A DNA stretch of 64,000 nucleotides from Cupriavidus basilensis (GTDB lineage: Bacteria > Pseudomonadota > Gammaproteobacteria > Burkholderiales > Burkholderiaceae), in contig NZ_CP062803.1 of the NCBI RefSeq assembly GCF_008801925.2, positions 2,108,001 through 2,172,000 of the forward strand, given 5' to 3'. This document shows, piece by piece, positions 29,999 to 39,079 of this stretch. Positions within the stretch are counted from its first letter, which is position 1; every line of letters begins with the position of its first letter. A model generated the notes under the pieces. That model worked only from the letters and a program-made list of their open reading frames with translations. It was not told the DNA's origin and searched no databases. The position numbers and the translations under genes are program-made.

Positions 29999-30646
29999 CT
30001 ACCGGATGCCGAGCAGCTTGTGGGTTTGCAGCGAAAGGCGCCAGAGCGGGCGGCGCTGGCAGAACTCCACCGCCAGCGCGGTATTTTGCCGCGCCAGCGG
30101 GCCATCCATGGCCTGCACCAGGAAATAGCGGAAATCAAGGTGCTCGTATGCGGCGAAATCCTGGCCATCCTGCGGGATCACCACCTTGAGCTCGTCGCCG
30201 CGCTTCACCACCAGTTCGGAACCCATCTTGGGGCTCACGCAAACCCAGTCGATGCCCTCGGGCACCGGCAATGTGCCATTGGTCTCGATGGCGATCTCGA
30301 AGCCGCGCGCATGCAGCGCGTCGATCAGCGGCGCATCCAGCTGCAGCAGCGGCTCGCCGCCCGTGCAGACCACCAGCGCACGCCCGGCGGCGCTGCTGTC
30401 CACGGCCTGCGGCCACTGGGCCGCCACCTTGTCGGCGAGCGCCTCGGCAGTGCGGTACTTGCCGCCCTCGGTGCCATCGGTGCCAACGAAGTCGGTGTCG
30501 CAGAACTGGCAGACCGCGCTGGCACGGTCTTCCTCGCGCCCGCTCCAGAGATTGCATCCGGAGAAGCGGCAGAACACGGCTGCGCGGCCCGCGTTGGCGC
30601 CTTCGCCCTGCAGTGTGTAGAAGATTTCCTTGACGGCGTAAGTCAT
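29999..30646 (-). CDS. queE: 7-carboxy-7-deazaguanine synthase QueE
   Basis: This 215-residue radical-SAM enzyme contracts the 6-carboxytetrahydropterin ring to 7-carboxy-7-deazaguanine. The cluster cysteines are Cys31, Cys46 and Cys49, a CX14CX2C arrangement in place of the usual CX3CX2C, as in the Burkholderia-type QueE. TGGEPLLQ and ETNGT are SAM-binding elements. ATG 30646 begins the conserved MTYAVKEIFYTLQGEG. It is first in the queE-queD pair; queC is not in this window. Confidence 0.94.
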   Translation of the reverse strand: MTYAVKEIFYTLQGEGANAGRAAVFCRFSGCNLWSGREEDRASAVCQFCDTDFVGTDGTEGGKYRTAEALADKVAAQWPQAVDSSAAGRALVVCTGGEPLLQLDAPLIDALHARGFEIAIETNGTLPVPEGIDWVCVSPKMGSELVVKRGDELKVVIPQDGQDFAAYEHLDFRYFLVQAMDGPLARQNTALAVEFCQRRPLWRLSLQTHKLLGIR

Positions 30647-30897
30647 GCTGGCTGGTAAAGCTCTGGTAGCTTTTATAGGTGGTGCTGTGGGTGGTGCAGT
30701 GAGGCAGTCGGTGCACGGCGCCCGGCGAATGCCGGGCGGGCAACTGGCGACGCGTGGCGACTCTTGGCCAGACGATTGGCCAGGAAACTGCGGCGAACTC
30801 GCTATTTTCGCACAGGAGCGCAATCCGCTCCAGCCGCCTCCTTGATTTCCCCTATTGCCAAGGCCATGCTCAGACGCTGTCCATGGCCCGCGCCGGC

Positions 30898-31803
30898 CTA
30901 AAGTTGCGCCCAAGCCGCCTCACGCAGCTTGCCGCCGACAAAATCCAGGAAGCTGGCGATGCGCGCCGAAAGCTGGGTGTTGAGGTAGTAAACCGCGTTG
31001 ATAGACTGACGTTCGTCGATGGTGTGCGCCATCAGCACCTGCACCAGGTCGCCGCGGCGCCGGTCCGCGTCGGTCATGAAGTCCGACAGGCAGACCAGGC
31101 CCTCGCCCGCCAGTGCCAGCTGACGCAGGGTTTCGCCGCTCGATGCCGACAGATGCGGCGTGATCTGCACCTCCTCGCCCACGGCACCGCGCAAGGGCCA
31201 GCGATTGAGCGACTCGGGCTGGTTAAAGCCGATCAGGCTGTGGCCGGCAAGGTCCGCCACGCTTTCCGGGCGGCCCCGCGCCTTGAGATAGGCTGGGCTG
31301 GCCAGCACGCGCACACGGCTGCTGGCCAGCGCACGCGCATGCAGGGTGGAGTCGCGCAGCGTGCCGATACGGATCGCCACGTCGGTACGATGTTCCAGCA
31401 GGTCGATGATCTGGTCGTTGGTATTGAGCTCCAGCTCGATTTCCGGATACGCCCGCCGGAATTCCCCGATCAGCGGCACGATCACGTGCAGCATGAACGG
31501 GGATGCCGCGTTGACCCGCAGCCGGCCCGCCGGCCGCTGGCGGCGCACGGCCATCTGCTCCTCCGCCAGCTCCACCGAAGCCAGGATCGCGCGCGCGTGG
31601 GCCAGCAGTGCCTCCCCCTCCTCGCTCAGCGCCAGCCGGCGCGTGGTCCGGTGCAGCAGGGTGGTGCCCACCTTGTCTTCCAGGCGGCTCAGCGCACGGC
31701 TGATGCCGGAGACGGTTTGCCCCAGTTGCTCGGCCGCAGCCGTGATGGAGCCGCTGTCCACGACGGTGGCAAAGGCCTGCAGTTCTTCGAGTGTGATCTT
31801 CAT
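30898..31803 (-). CDS. LysR-family regulator
   Basis: This 301-residue LysR protein has its helix-turn-helix in residues about 17-37 (GSITAAAEQLGQTVSGISRAL) and a C-terminal co-inducer domain. It is divergent from an MFS efflux-type transporter gene across 105 bp and very probably controls it. A TTGA-N7-TCAA palindrome lies right before its start codon. The inducer is unknown. Confidence 0.88.
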   Translation of the reverse strand: MKITLEELQAFATVVDSGSITAAAEQLGQTVSGISRALSRLEDKVGTTLLHRTTRRLALSEEGEALLAHARAILASVELAEEQMAVRRQRPAGRLRVNAASPFMLHVIVPLIGEFRRAYPEIELELNTNDQIIDLLEHRTDVAIRIGTLRDSTLHARALASSRVRVLASPAYLKARGRPESVADLAGHSLIGFNQPESLNRWPLRGAVGEEVQITPHLSASSGETLRQLALAGEGLVCLSDFMTDADRRRGDLVQVLMAHTIDERQSINAVYYLNTQLSARIASFLDFVGGKLREAAWAQL

Positions 31804-31805
31804 TG

Positions 31806-31820
31806 TTGAATACTAATCAA
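31806..31820. promoter_or_regulatory. TTGA-N7-TCAA palindrome in LysR/MFS gap
   Basis: TTGAATACTAATCAA begins three bases outside the LysR start codon. The arms are symmetric and LysR-sized (T-N13-A form). Binding here would repress the regulator's own translation start region, so autoregulation is plausible. Confidence 0.4.
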
Positions 31821-31908
31821 ATATCTTATCCAGATCACCCACTTAATCTGCAAAAAAGACAGCGGCAAACTGCATCCATCCTAATTCCGGACGCTCCTGG
31901 AGCCCACC

Positions 31909-33111
31909 ATGCCCATTGCCCTGTTCGCGCTGACCATCAGCGCGTTTGCCATCGGGACCACCGAATTCGTCATCGTCGGCCTGATCCCCACCATCGCTGC
32001 CGATCTGCACATCACCCTGCCATCGGCCGGCCTGCTGGTCAGCCTTTATGCGCTCGGGGTGGCCATCGGCGCCCCGGTGCTGACCGCCCTCACCGGCCGC
32101 CTGCCGCGCAAGGCGCTGCTGCTGTCGCTGATGGCCCTGTTCACGCTGGGCAACCTGCTGGCGTGGAAGGCGCCCGGCTACGAATCGCTGATCCTGGCGC
32201 GTATCCTGACCGGCCTGGCCCACGGCGTGTTCTTCTCGATCGGCTCCACCATCGCCACCAGCCTGGTGCCGAAGGAAAAGGCCGCGAGCGCCATCGCCAT
32301 CATGTTCACCGGCCTGACCGTGGCGCTCGTCACCGGCGTGCCGCTGGGCACCTTTATCGGCCAGCATTTTGGCTGGCGCGAGACCTTCCTCGCGGTGTCG
32401 GCGCTCGGCCTGGTCGCCTTTGTCGGCAACCTGATGTTTGTCCCGGCCAATATCCGCCACGGCGCCCCCGCCTCGTTGCTGCAACAGGCCAGGGTGCTGG
32501 CCGAACCGCGCCTGTTGCTGGTCTACGCCAAGACCGCGATCGGATATGGCGGCTCGTTCATCCCCTTCACCTTCCTCGCCCCCATCCTGCAGGATGTATC
32601 GGGCTTCAGCGCCGGCGCGGTCGGGCTGGTGATGCTGGTGTATGGCGTGTCGGTCGCTGCGGGCAACATCTGGGGTGGCCGCCTGGCCGACCGCCACGGC
32701 CCCATCGCCGCACTCAAGATCGTGTTCCTGCTGCTGTCCATCGTGCTGTTTTTGCTGACCTTCACCGCGCCGCATCGCTGGCTGGTGGTCGTGACCGTGC
32801 TGGCCTGGGGCGCCGTCGCCTTCGGCAATGTGCCGGCGCTGCAGGTCTATGTGGTCAAGCAGGCGGAGCGCTATGCGCCGGGTGCAGTCGATGTGGCATC
32901 GGGCCTCAATATCGCCGCGTTCAACCTGGGCATTGCCGGCGCGGCCTGGGCGGGCGGGCTGATCGTGACCCATATGGGCCTGATGCATACGCCGTGGATT
33001 GGCGCGCTGGTGGTACTGGCGGCGCTTGGCCTGACCGTGTTGAGCGGGCGGCTGGACCGGCTGGCGCAACACCCCTTGAGCGAGCGCAAGCTGGCCGCCA
33101 CCCGGGCCTGA
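31909..33111 (+). CDS. MFS transporter, AraJ-like efflux family
   Basis: This 400-residue transporter with 12 predicted helices belongs to the DHA1/AraJ group: the N-terminal TTEFVIVGLIPTIAADL, motif A variant in GRLPRKALLL, and the helix-5 block GVPLGTFIGQHFGWR are characteristic. Such carriers export sugars, drugs or nucleosides. GGAG about 8 bases before ATG 31909 supports the start. It is controlled in all likelihood by the divergent LysR gene. Confidence 0.87.
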   Translation: MPIALFALTISAFAIGTTEFVIVGLIPTIAADLHITLPSAGLLVSLYALGVAIGAPVLTALTGRLPRKALLLSLMALFTLGNLLAWKAPGYESLILARILTGLAHGVFFSIGSTIATSLVPKEKAASAIAIMFTGLTVALVTGVPLGTFIGQHFGWRETFLAVSALGLVAFVGNLMFVPANIRHGAPASLLQQARVLAEPRLLLVYAKTAIGYGGSFIPFTFLAPILQDVSGFSAGAVGLVMLVYGVSVAAGNIWGGRLADRHGPIAALKIVFLLLSIVLFLLTFTAPHRWLVVVTVLAWGAVAFGNVPALQVYVVKQAERYAPGAVDVASGLNIAAFNLGIAGAAWAGGLIVTHMGLMHTPWIGALVVLAALGLTVLSGRLDRLAQHPLSERKLAATRA

Positions 33112-33150
33112 CCCCGGCGCATCACGCCTGTACCAGCATGGAGGCGCGGC

Positions 33151-33177
33151 AGAGGCGGCCGGCAAAGGCCGCCCTCT
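33151..33177. terminator. Hairpin between convergent MFS and DUF1993 genes
   Basis: AGAGGCGGCC pairs with GGCCGCC-CTCT (one bulged C) around a 6-nt loop, directly after the DUF1993 stop and 40 bp after the MFS stop. There is no clear T-run. Confidence 0.5.
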
Positions 33178-33180
33178 CGA

Positions 33181-33687
33181 TCAGGACAGGCCGAGGTAGT
33201 CGCGCTTGCCCACCGGCACGCCCTTGTGGCGCAGGATGTCGTAAGCCGTGGTCACGTGAAAATAGAAGTTCGGCAGCGCAAAGCCCAGCAAGTAGGACTT
33301 GCCATCGAGCGTGACGGGCTCGGGGCGCAGCTTGAGCTCGATGGTGCGCGTTTCGCTGCCCTCGAGCTGGGCGGGCTGGATGGTGTTCAGGAAGGCTACC
33401 GTCCTGGCGATGCGCTCCTGCAGTTCCGGAAAGGTGGTTTCGGTGTCGGCAAAGGACGGCATCTCGATGCCAGCCAGCCGCGCCGCGCAACCCTTTGCGC
33501 TGTCGCTGGCACGCTGTACCTGTGCCGGCAGCGGGTCCATGTCCGCCACCAGGCGGGTCTGGATCAGGTCGGCCGGGTCCATGCCCTGCGCCTGCGCGAA
33601 TGCGGCGCCCTTGTCCAGGATGGCCGACAAGTTGCCAAAAGCCCGGATAAAGGCCGGGATCGATACTTCATACATCGAGAGCGACAT
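33181..33687 (-). CDS. DUF1993 family protein
   Basis: This 168-residue helical protein of the DUF1993 family is found in many proteobacteria and fungi and belongs to the DinB-like four-helix bundle group. The typical pieces are YEVSIPAFIRAFGNL at the N-terminus, MDPLPAQVQRASD in the middle and PNFYFHVTTAYDILRHKGV at the end. AAGGA ahead of ATG 33687 marks the start; the longer frame to 34329 is a shadow of the neighbouring gene. No function is established. Confidence 0.83.
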   Translation of the reverse strand: MSLSMYEVSIPAFIRAFGNLSAILDKGAAFAQAQGMDPADLIQTRLVADMDPLPAQVQRASDSAKGCAARLAGIEMPSFADTETTFPELQERIARTVAFLNTIQPAQLEGSETRTIELKLRPEPVTLDGKSYLLGFALPNFYFHVTTAYDILRHKGVPVGKRDYLGLS

Positions 33688-33867
33688 GGGGGTGTCCTTG
33701 GATGGTGATGGCCAGACGCGCGGGTTGCGCGACACGGCGAGGATAAACCTTCCGGCAATTTCTCGCCGACCGGCCGGTTCAATCCCGGCAAGGGCCAGCG
33801 CCCAGCCGGCCGCTTGATTTAAGATACTCCCTGCCCCTCCGGATGAAGCGCACATCGCCTCGACGAC

Positions 33868-34269
33868 ATGAATGCCCCCTTTCCGATTCGCAAGGAGTGT
33901 CCGCCAGGCGCCTGCACATGCGGTCGCGAAGCGCTGCTGGACGACCCGCAATCCGACATGCGGATCCTGAGGCTGACCCGGGAAGAGGAAAAGCGGCTGA
34001 TCGCCCGCCTGGAGAGCCTGTCGAGCCTTGCCGAGCTCAAGGACATGGAAAAGCGCATGCATGCGCAGCTGGGCATCGTGGTGACGATCACACCCAGCAT
34101 CCACGAAGTGCGCACGGTGCGCGGCATCAACATCCAGGTGGAAGAGCAAACCGGCTTGTGCCGCAAGACCAAGCAGGCGATTCCCGCGGCGATACGCCGT
34201 TGCCTTGAGGCAAAGCCGGATATCGCGTACGCGATCCTGGACGCGCACGACTTGCTGGGCGGCGCCTGA
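33868..34269 (+). CDS. Hypothetical protein with N-terminal Cys motif
   Basis: This 133-residue protein has the start KECPPGACTCGREALL with Cys11, Cys16 and Cys18 close together, a possible metal site. A highly charged helix (about residues 38-66, coiled-coil-like) and a mixed alpha/beta segment follow, with more Cys at the end. Codon bias matches neighbouring genes, supporting a real gene. I do not recognise the family. It is divergent from DUF1993. Confidence 0.7.
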   Translation: MNAPFPIRKECPPGACTCGREALLDDPQSDMRILRLTREEEKRLIARLESLSSLAELKDMEKRMHAQLGIVVTITPSIHEVRTVRGINIQVEEQTGLCRKTKQAIPAAIRRCLEAKPDIAYAILDAHDLLGGA

Positions 34270-34472
34270 GGCCTCTTCCCCACCTGTCATTCCGCCACGA
34301 TCTTCCTGTCGCTGGCGATGTGCTTGCACTGCGCAAGTCCTGCCCCATGCGCGCGCCGAAGCCGGTCACCTGTGCGCAGGATTGACCAGTCCCGGCGCGG
34401 CGAGGGGGCGAGCGGAACGACTAGCGCGTAAGAGCCTTGCCGCCTTGCCGCCTTGCGCGACACAGAATGCCC

Positions 34473-34712
34473 TCAGACGACAGACAGCGGCGAAGGCGAC
34501 AGATCGAGCATGATACGAAGTTCGACGTTGTCCGGATCGCGCGGCTGCCAAACGCGACCGATGACCACAAAGATGATTGGCTGTCCTGGGAACTGAATCA
34601 GGTCGCCGACCACGGGTGTTATCGCGCCGGTGCGGGGTGTCAGATCCAGGTCGATGTCTCTTGCTGCGGCTTGAGCGGCTGGGGTGAACGCAAGGGTGAT
34701 CGTGAGCTTCAT
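34473..34712 (-). CDS. Small hypothetical protein
   Basis: This 79-residue frame begins MKLTITLAFTPAAQAAARDI and contains a hydrophobic strand pattern (ITPVVGDLIQFPG then IIFVVIGRVW) suggesting a small beta-rich, perhaps SH3-like, domain. No clear Shine-Dalgarno sequence is seen. The surrounding 200-bp stretches on both sides lack other genes. It is probably real but unassigned. Confidence 0.5.
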   Translation of the reverse strand: MKLTITLAFTPAAQAAARDIDLDLTPRTGAITPVVGDLIQFPGQPIIFVVIGRVWQPRDPDNVELRIMLDLSPSPLSVV

Positions 34713-34948
34713 TTGGACCCGTTCGTGGTTGAGAATGTTGGTTTATTGGATTTTTCCATTCTTCCACATTGCGCTGGCCCGCCCCTGCGCCGCCGCGACC
34801 TAGCTTGCGCGGCATATGCGCTTTGCCGCAGTGAGCGAGCGCACCGTCGATGTGCTCAGCGGCCGGGCGGCGCTGGCCCGGTTCTGGAAAGCGGCACCGA
34901 AGGCGATTGAGGCGCGCGCCGGGCGCCGGCGCGCCAGTAGCCAGGGAC

Positions 34949-36286
34949 TCACATACCGGCGGCTTCGAGCTCGCGGCCACGGGTTTCCGGCAGCGTCAGC
35001 GCGGCAATGATGAGCACGCCATAGGCCGCCGCGGCGAAGATGCCGATGCTGGCGCCGAGTCCATATTGCTTGGACAGTGCGCCGATCAGGAAGGGAAAGA
35101 GTGCGCCGACAGCGCGGCCGAAGTTGTAGCAAAAGCCTTGCCCGGAGCCACGCACCCGCGTCGGGAACAGTTCGGTCAGGAACGCGCCCATGCCGCTGAA
35201 AATGCCCGAAGCGAAGAAGCCGAGCGGGAAACCGAGCCAGAACATGGCGCCGTTGCTCAAAGGCAGCATGGTGTAGCCAAAGGCAACCGTCATCGAACCC
35301 ACCGCGAAGAGAATGAAGTTCGGCTTGCGGCCAAGCCTGTCGGTCAGATAGGAACTGACGAGGTAGCCGACCCACGAGCCGAAGATGATCATGGCCAGGT
35401 ATCCCCCCGTCCCCATCACCGTCAGGTGACGCTCGGTCTTCAGGTACGTCGGCAGCCAGGTCGTGATCGCGTAGTACCCGCCTTGTGCGCCGGTCGCCAG
35501 CAGCGCAGCGCGCACCGTCGTCGACAGCAGCTTCGGGCTGAAGATCTCGGTGAAGCGGGGACGATCGCTCGCCTTGCCTTGCGCCGCCTTCTCTTTTTCG
35601 TAGACGTCGGGCTCCTTCACATAGCGGCGGATGACCACCACCAGCAGCGCCGGAAGCAGGCCGATGAGGAACAGCGCACGCCACGCCAGTTCGGCGGGCA
35701 TGACCGAGAACAGCACGGCATACAGGATGGCCGTCAGCCCCCAGCCAATCGCCCAGCCCGATTGCACCAGGCCGACGGCCTTGCCGCGATCCCTGGCGCG
35801 GATCACCTCCCCGATCAGCACGGCGCCGGCGGTCCATTCGCCGCCGAAGCCAAAACCCATCAGCGCGCGCGCGGCCAGCAGTTGCTCGTAGTTCTGCGCC
35901 AGCCCGCACAGGCCGGTAAAGACCGCGAACCACACCACCGTCAATTGCAGCGTCCGCACCCGGCCGATGCGGTCCGACAGGACACCGGCGGCCCAGCCGC
36001 CCAGTGCCGAAGCCAGCAAGGTGAGCGTACCGATGAAGCCGGCGTCGGCCAGGCTGATACCCCAGGTGGCGATCAGCGTCGGAATGACAAAGGAGAGCAT
36101 CTGCGTATCCATGCCGTCGAGCATGTAGCCGACCTTGCAGCTCCAGAATGCGCGCTTCTGGCGGGGCGATGCATCGCCGTACCAGGAGAACAGGTTGCCG
36201 CCGGCATCGACGGACGCCGTCGGTGCAAGGGAGGAAACCATTGCGGGATTGGCGGCAGCCGCCGCCACGGGGGTCTTGTTGTCCAT
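34949..36286 (-). CDS. MFS metabolite:proton symporter (organic acid type)
   Basis: This 445-residue transporter has about 12 helices, in the sialate/aromatic-acid symporter part of the MFS. The loop-2 motif DRIGRVRTLQL and helix-4 GFGFGGEWTAGAVLIGE are diagnostic, and the second half repeats DRLGRKPN. GGAG upstream of ATG 36286 fixes the start and excludes the 37-codon extension. It follows the DUF1445 hydro-lyase on the same strand after 125 bp and probably imports that enzyme's substrate (inference). Confidence 0.87.
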   Translation of the reverse strand: MDNKTPVAAAAANPAMVSSLAPTASVDAGGNLFSWYGDASPRQKRAFWSCKVGYMLDGMDTQMLSFVIPTLIATWGISLADAGFIGTLTLLASALGGWAAGVLSDRIGRVRTLQLTVVWFAVFTGLCGLAQNYEQLLAARALMGFGFGGEWTAGAVLIGEVIRARDRGKAVGLVQSGWAIGWGLTAILYAVLFSVMPAELAWRALFLIGLLPALLVVVIRRYVKEPDVYEKEKAAQGKASDRPRFTEIFSPKLLSTTVRAALLATGAQGGYYAITTWLPTYLKTERHLTVMGTGGYLAMIIFGSWVGYLVSSYLTDRLGRKPNFILFAVGSMTVAFGYTMLPLSNGAMFWLGFPLGFFASGIFSGMGAFLTELFPTRVRGSGQGFCYNFGRAVGALFPFLIGALSKQYGLGASIGIFAAAAYGVLIIAALTLPETRGRELEAAGM

Positions 36287-36411
36287 GAAACGCTCCTGGG
36301 CGCGTGGGTTGAACGGTCTTTCGCGCGGCTTACCGGGGCCGGCCCATGGCCCATCGATGGATGAGCGCAGCCCACGGGACTCGCGCGGATCTTTCATTGG
36401 CCGCCGGTGGA

Positions 36412-37209
36412 CTAGAACACGGCAAGCGAGGCGTTCCTGATATCGGTCACCAGCATGTGGCCGGGCTTGTGCGCGATCGCCAGCGGCAACCTCGCGGCCA
36501 TGATCGCGGTCTGGGGTGTGACCCCGCAGGCCCAGTAGACCGGCAGCTCTCCCGGCTTGATCGTGACGGGATCGCCAAACTCAGGCTTGGCCAGGTCTTC
36601 GATCCCCAATTCGGCCGGGTCGCCGATGTGGATTGGCGCACCATGGACGGCAGGGAAACGGCTGGTGATCTGCACGGCGCGAATCGCCTCGGCACCGCGC
36701 ATGGGCCGCATCGACACCACCAGCTCGCCACCGAAAACGCCCGCGCGCCGGTTCGCAATCCTGGTGCGGTACATCGGCACGTTGCGGCCTTCCTCGACAT
36801 GCCGCAAAGGGATGCCTTCCTGCGCCAGCATGTGCTCGAACGAGAACGAGCAGCCAATGGCGAACACCACGAAGTCGTGCTGCCACAGATCGGCCAGCGA
36901 TTCGCGCTCTTCGGCCAGCCGCCCGTCACGATAGATGTTGTAAGCCGGCACATCGTTGCGGATATCCACCTCGCGCCCGAGTACCGGCACATGCCATTGC
37001 CCCGGCTCACCGACGCCCAGCAACGGACACGGCTTCGGATTGGCCTGGCAGAAACGCAGGAAATCGCCAGCGTGCGCCGACGGCAGGATGGCCAGGTTGG
37101 CCTGGGCGTAGTCGCCGCAATAGCCTGCGGTGGGGCCACGGAACTGTCCGCTGCGCACGGCCCGGCGAAAGTCGAAAGGCATCAGGTCTTCGGGCATCTG
37201 CATTCTCAT
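36412..37209 (-). CDS. DUF1445 putative hydro-lyase (D-glutamate-cyclase-like)
   Basis: This 265-residue protein of the DUF1445/hydro-lyase family includes mitochondrial D-glutamate cyclase relatives. The recognised pieces are the N-terminal [31 protein letters not shown] with the family's active-site-like Cys, and the C-terminal [11 protein letters not shown]. Two in-frame ATGs are close together (37209, 37203); the longer frame to 37269 adds an unrelated basic stretch. It is divergent from a LysR gene and upstream of an organic-acid MFS gene, so the three likely form one inducible catabolic unit. Confidence 0.85.
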   Translation of the reverse strand: MRMQMPEDLMPFDFRRAVRSGQFRGPTAGYCGDYAQANLAILPSAHAGDFLRFCQANPKPCPLLGVGEPGQWHVPVLGREVDIRNDVPAYNIYRDGRLAEERESLADLWQHDFVVFAIGCSFSFEHMLAQEGIPLRHVEEGRNVPMYRTRIANRRAGVFGGELVVSMRPMRGAEAIRAVQITSRFPAVHGAPIHIGDPAELGIEDLAKPEFGDPVTIKPGELPVYWACGVTPQTAIMAARLPLAIAHKPGHMLVTDIRNASLAVF

Positions 37210-37279
37210 GTCGTTATGACGTCGTCGTGGTTGCCTTGAACGATAGAGAGTAAAATTTTTTATCGCCAATGACTTTTTG

Positions 37280-37349
37280 TTGGCACCTCTGTATAGATTT
37301 TCTTAACAACTTTACGGGTTTCCCCTTACCCGCACCGCACTGGTGCCAA
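37280..37349. repeat. Inverted TTGGCACC/GGTGCCAA pair in hydro-lyase/LysR gap
   Basis: TTGGCACC at 37280-37287 and its reverse complement GGTGCCAA at 37342-37349 lie 62 bp apart in a 214-bp AT-rich divergent control region. They could be regulator half-sites or a chance pair. Confidence 0.35.
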
Positions 37350-37423
37350 ACGGGAATTAACGCCAACTACCGGTATATCCCAATCAATTTGGCGCCTTCT
37401 TCACCGATCCACCCCGCAGCCTG

Positions 37424-38356
37424 ATGAATACGCGATTCCTCGAAACCTTCGTCACGCTGGCCAAATTGCACAGCTTTCGTGCGACGGCGGCCGCGCTGCA
37501 TGCGACGCCAGCTGCCATTTCCCAGCGGATAAAGGCACTGGAAGATGAGCTGCAAACCGCGCTGGTCGATCGGGAGAGTCGCGAGTTTCGATTGACACCC
37601 AATGGCGAGTACTTGCTCGGGTACGCAAAGGGCGTGGTAGAGGCCGCACGGCGGCTGCAGGCCGCGGCCTCGGGCGACAGCAAGATCCGTGGGCGCCTGC
37701 GCCTGGGCGTGATCGAGACCGTGGTGCACAGCTGGTTGCCGAACTACATGCGGCGGCTCGCAGCGGACTACCCGCAGCTTGAAGTCGAACTGACCGCCGA
37801 CGTGAGCGTGGTGCTCCAGCGCAGGCTGATTGCCGACGAGCTAGACCTCATCATTCGCGTCGAAGGCAGTGACGAAAGCAACGTGGTGTGCAATGCACTC
37901 GCCAACTACCCCGTGCACTGGGTGGCGCGCGCAGGCCTGCTGTCGCACACGCGCGGCTCGCTCGCCAAGCAGGTGCTCCAGCATCCCATCCTGACATTCG
38001 GCCGGGGGACCGCGCCGCATCGCGCGCTAGAGGACATCGTGGCCAAACTCGCGGGCGTCCACGGCGTGCCGCTTTCGGAAACCCGCATTACCGGGTCGCC
38101 GTCGATTGCCGTGATCGTGCAGCTCGTGCGCGATGGGTTCGGCGTGGCCGCGATTCCGCGCCTGTTCGTCGACAAGCTGATCGAGAGTGGCGAAGTTGTG
38201 GAGTTGTCGCTGCAGCCCGCGCCGCCGTCCATCGTGGTGTCGATGTCGCGGCGTGCCGACGCGCCGCTATTCGTGCACGGCGCAGCCAACTCGGCGCGGG
38301 CCGCCTGCGCGGAATACTGCCGCAACAGCAACAGGCGGCTGGTTGAGCCGCTGTGA
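37424..38356 (+). CDS. LysR-family regulator of hydro-lyase/MFS unit
   Basis: This 310-residue LysR protein has an N-terminal helix-turn-helix at about residues 18-38 (FRATAAALHATPAAISQRI) and an effector-binding domain to residue about 290. It is divergent from the DUF1445 hydro-lyase and MFS genes and is their likely activator. Transcription from the opposite direction shares the 214-bp gap. Confidence 0.88.
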   Translation: MNTRFLETFVTLAKLHSFRATAAALHATPAAISQRIKALEDELQTALVDRESREFRLTPNGEYLLGYAKGVVEAARRLQAAASGDSKIRGRLRLGVIETVVHSWLPNYMRRLAADYPQLEVELTADVSVVLQRRLIADELDLIIRVEGSDESNVVCNALANYPVHWVARAGLLSHTRGSLAKQVLQHPILTFGRGTAPHRALEDIVAKLAGVHGVPLSETRITGSPSIAVIVQLVRDGFGVAAIPRLFVDKLIESGEVVELSLQPAPPSIVVSMSRRADAPLFVHGAANSARAACAEYCRNSNRRLVEPL

Positions 38357-38438
38357 CGGCGCGCTGGCTGGGCCCGAAGGCAGCAAGAATGCAGCCCAGC
38401 GCCTAGTCTTTCCTTGTGGCCGCAGCCAGGAGAGCGCA

Positions 38439-38645
38439 ATGAACGAAGAGACCTTCAACCTCAGCATCCGCAAGTTCCTCAAAGTCGTCGGCGTGAGCTC
38501 GCAGCGGGAAATCGAGCTGGCGGTGTCCAAGGCGATCGCCGCCGGCGCCATCACCGGAACCGAACGCTTCCCGGTCGTGGTCACGCTGGATCTGGCCGCC
38601 TTGCAGGTCAAGGTCCGGTTCGATGGCGAGATTCAGCTCGAGTGA
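38439..38645 (+). CDS. DUF6494 small protein
   Basis: This 68-residue protein matches the conserved DUF6494 form: MNEETFNLSIRKFLKVVGV, SQREIE helix, then a beta pair ending in VKVRFDGEIQLE. CAGGAGAG lies 6-12 bases before ATG 38439, so the start is secure and the longer frame upstream is discarded. No function is known for the family; copies often occur near alcohol/aldehyde metabolism genes, which would fit the PQQ remnant next door (weak inference). Confidence 0.8.
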   Translation: MNEETFNLSIRKFLKVVGVSSQREIELAVSKAIAAGAITGTERFPVVVTLDLAALQVKVRFDGEIQLE

Positions 38646-38793
38646 CGTCGCTTGCCGATGCACTGGCGCCTTATTGCGAGGGCGCCCTGGCACCCCCCAA
38701 TCAGTTGGATGATCCCGCTCGACGGGCGAAGCACAACGAACTCGGATCCACCATGCGCATCGCGCTCCATGCCGACACGACGGCTGGAGAACC

Positions 38794-39031
38794 TTACGGC
38801 GTTTGCAGCGACACCCGGTACTGCGCGAAAATCTGCTGCAGCTCGCCGCTGCAGCGGATTGCCGGTCCTGTATGGATTATCCGGACGCCATTCTTCGCCG
38901 AGTTGCGGTAGTGCCTTGGTGTCCACAGCTTGCGGCGTGACGTCGCCATGAGCCGATGCGGCTTTGGGTAGCGCACCGGCCAAGAGCGTGCAAATGGCAA
39001 TCGGGGCAAGTGCGCGGCGTGGTGTTTTCAT
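38794..39031 (-). pseudogene. Deletion scar: PedF-like cytochrome start fused to a binding-protein end
   Basis: From ATG 39031 the minus strand encodes a signal peptide (ending AASA) and HGDVTPQAVDTKALPQLG, EWRPDNPYRTGNP, the opening of the cytochrome c-550 PedF that serves PQQ ethanol oxidation. The heme motif CxxCH that should follow is gone. At about 38855 the sequence shifts to another frame that reads SGELQQIFAQYRVSLQTP then stop (38794-38796). That is the usual C-terminus of the quinoprotein-associated ABC substrate-binding protein encoded beside pedF. A deletion has removed everything between. Non-functional. Confidence 0.68.
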
Positions 39032-39079
39032 CAGTGCCACCTCTGCGTGACGCACATGCCCCTTCCCGGAGGTTGCGAC

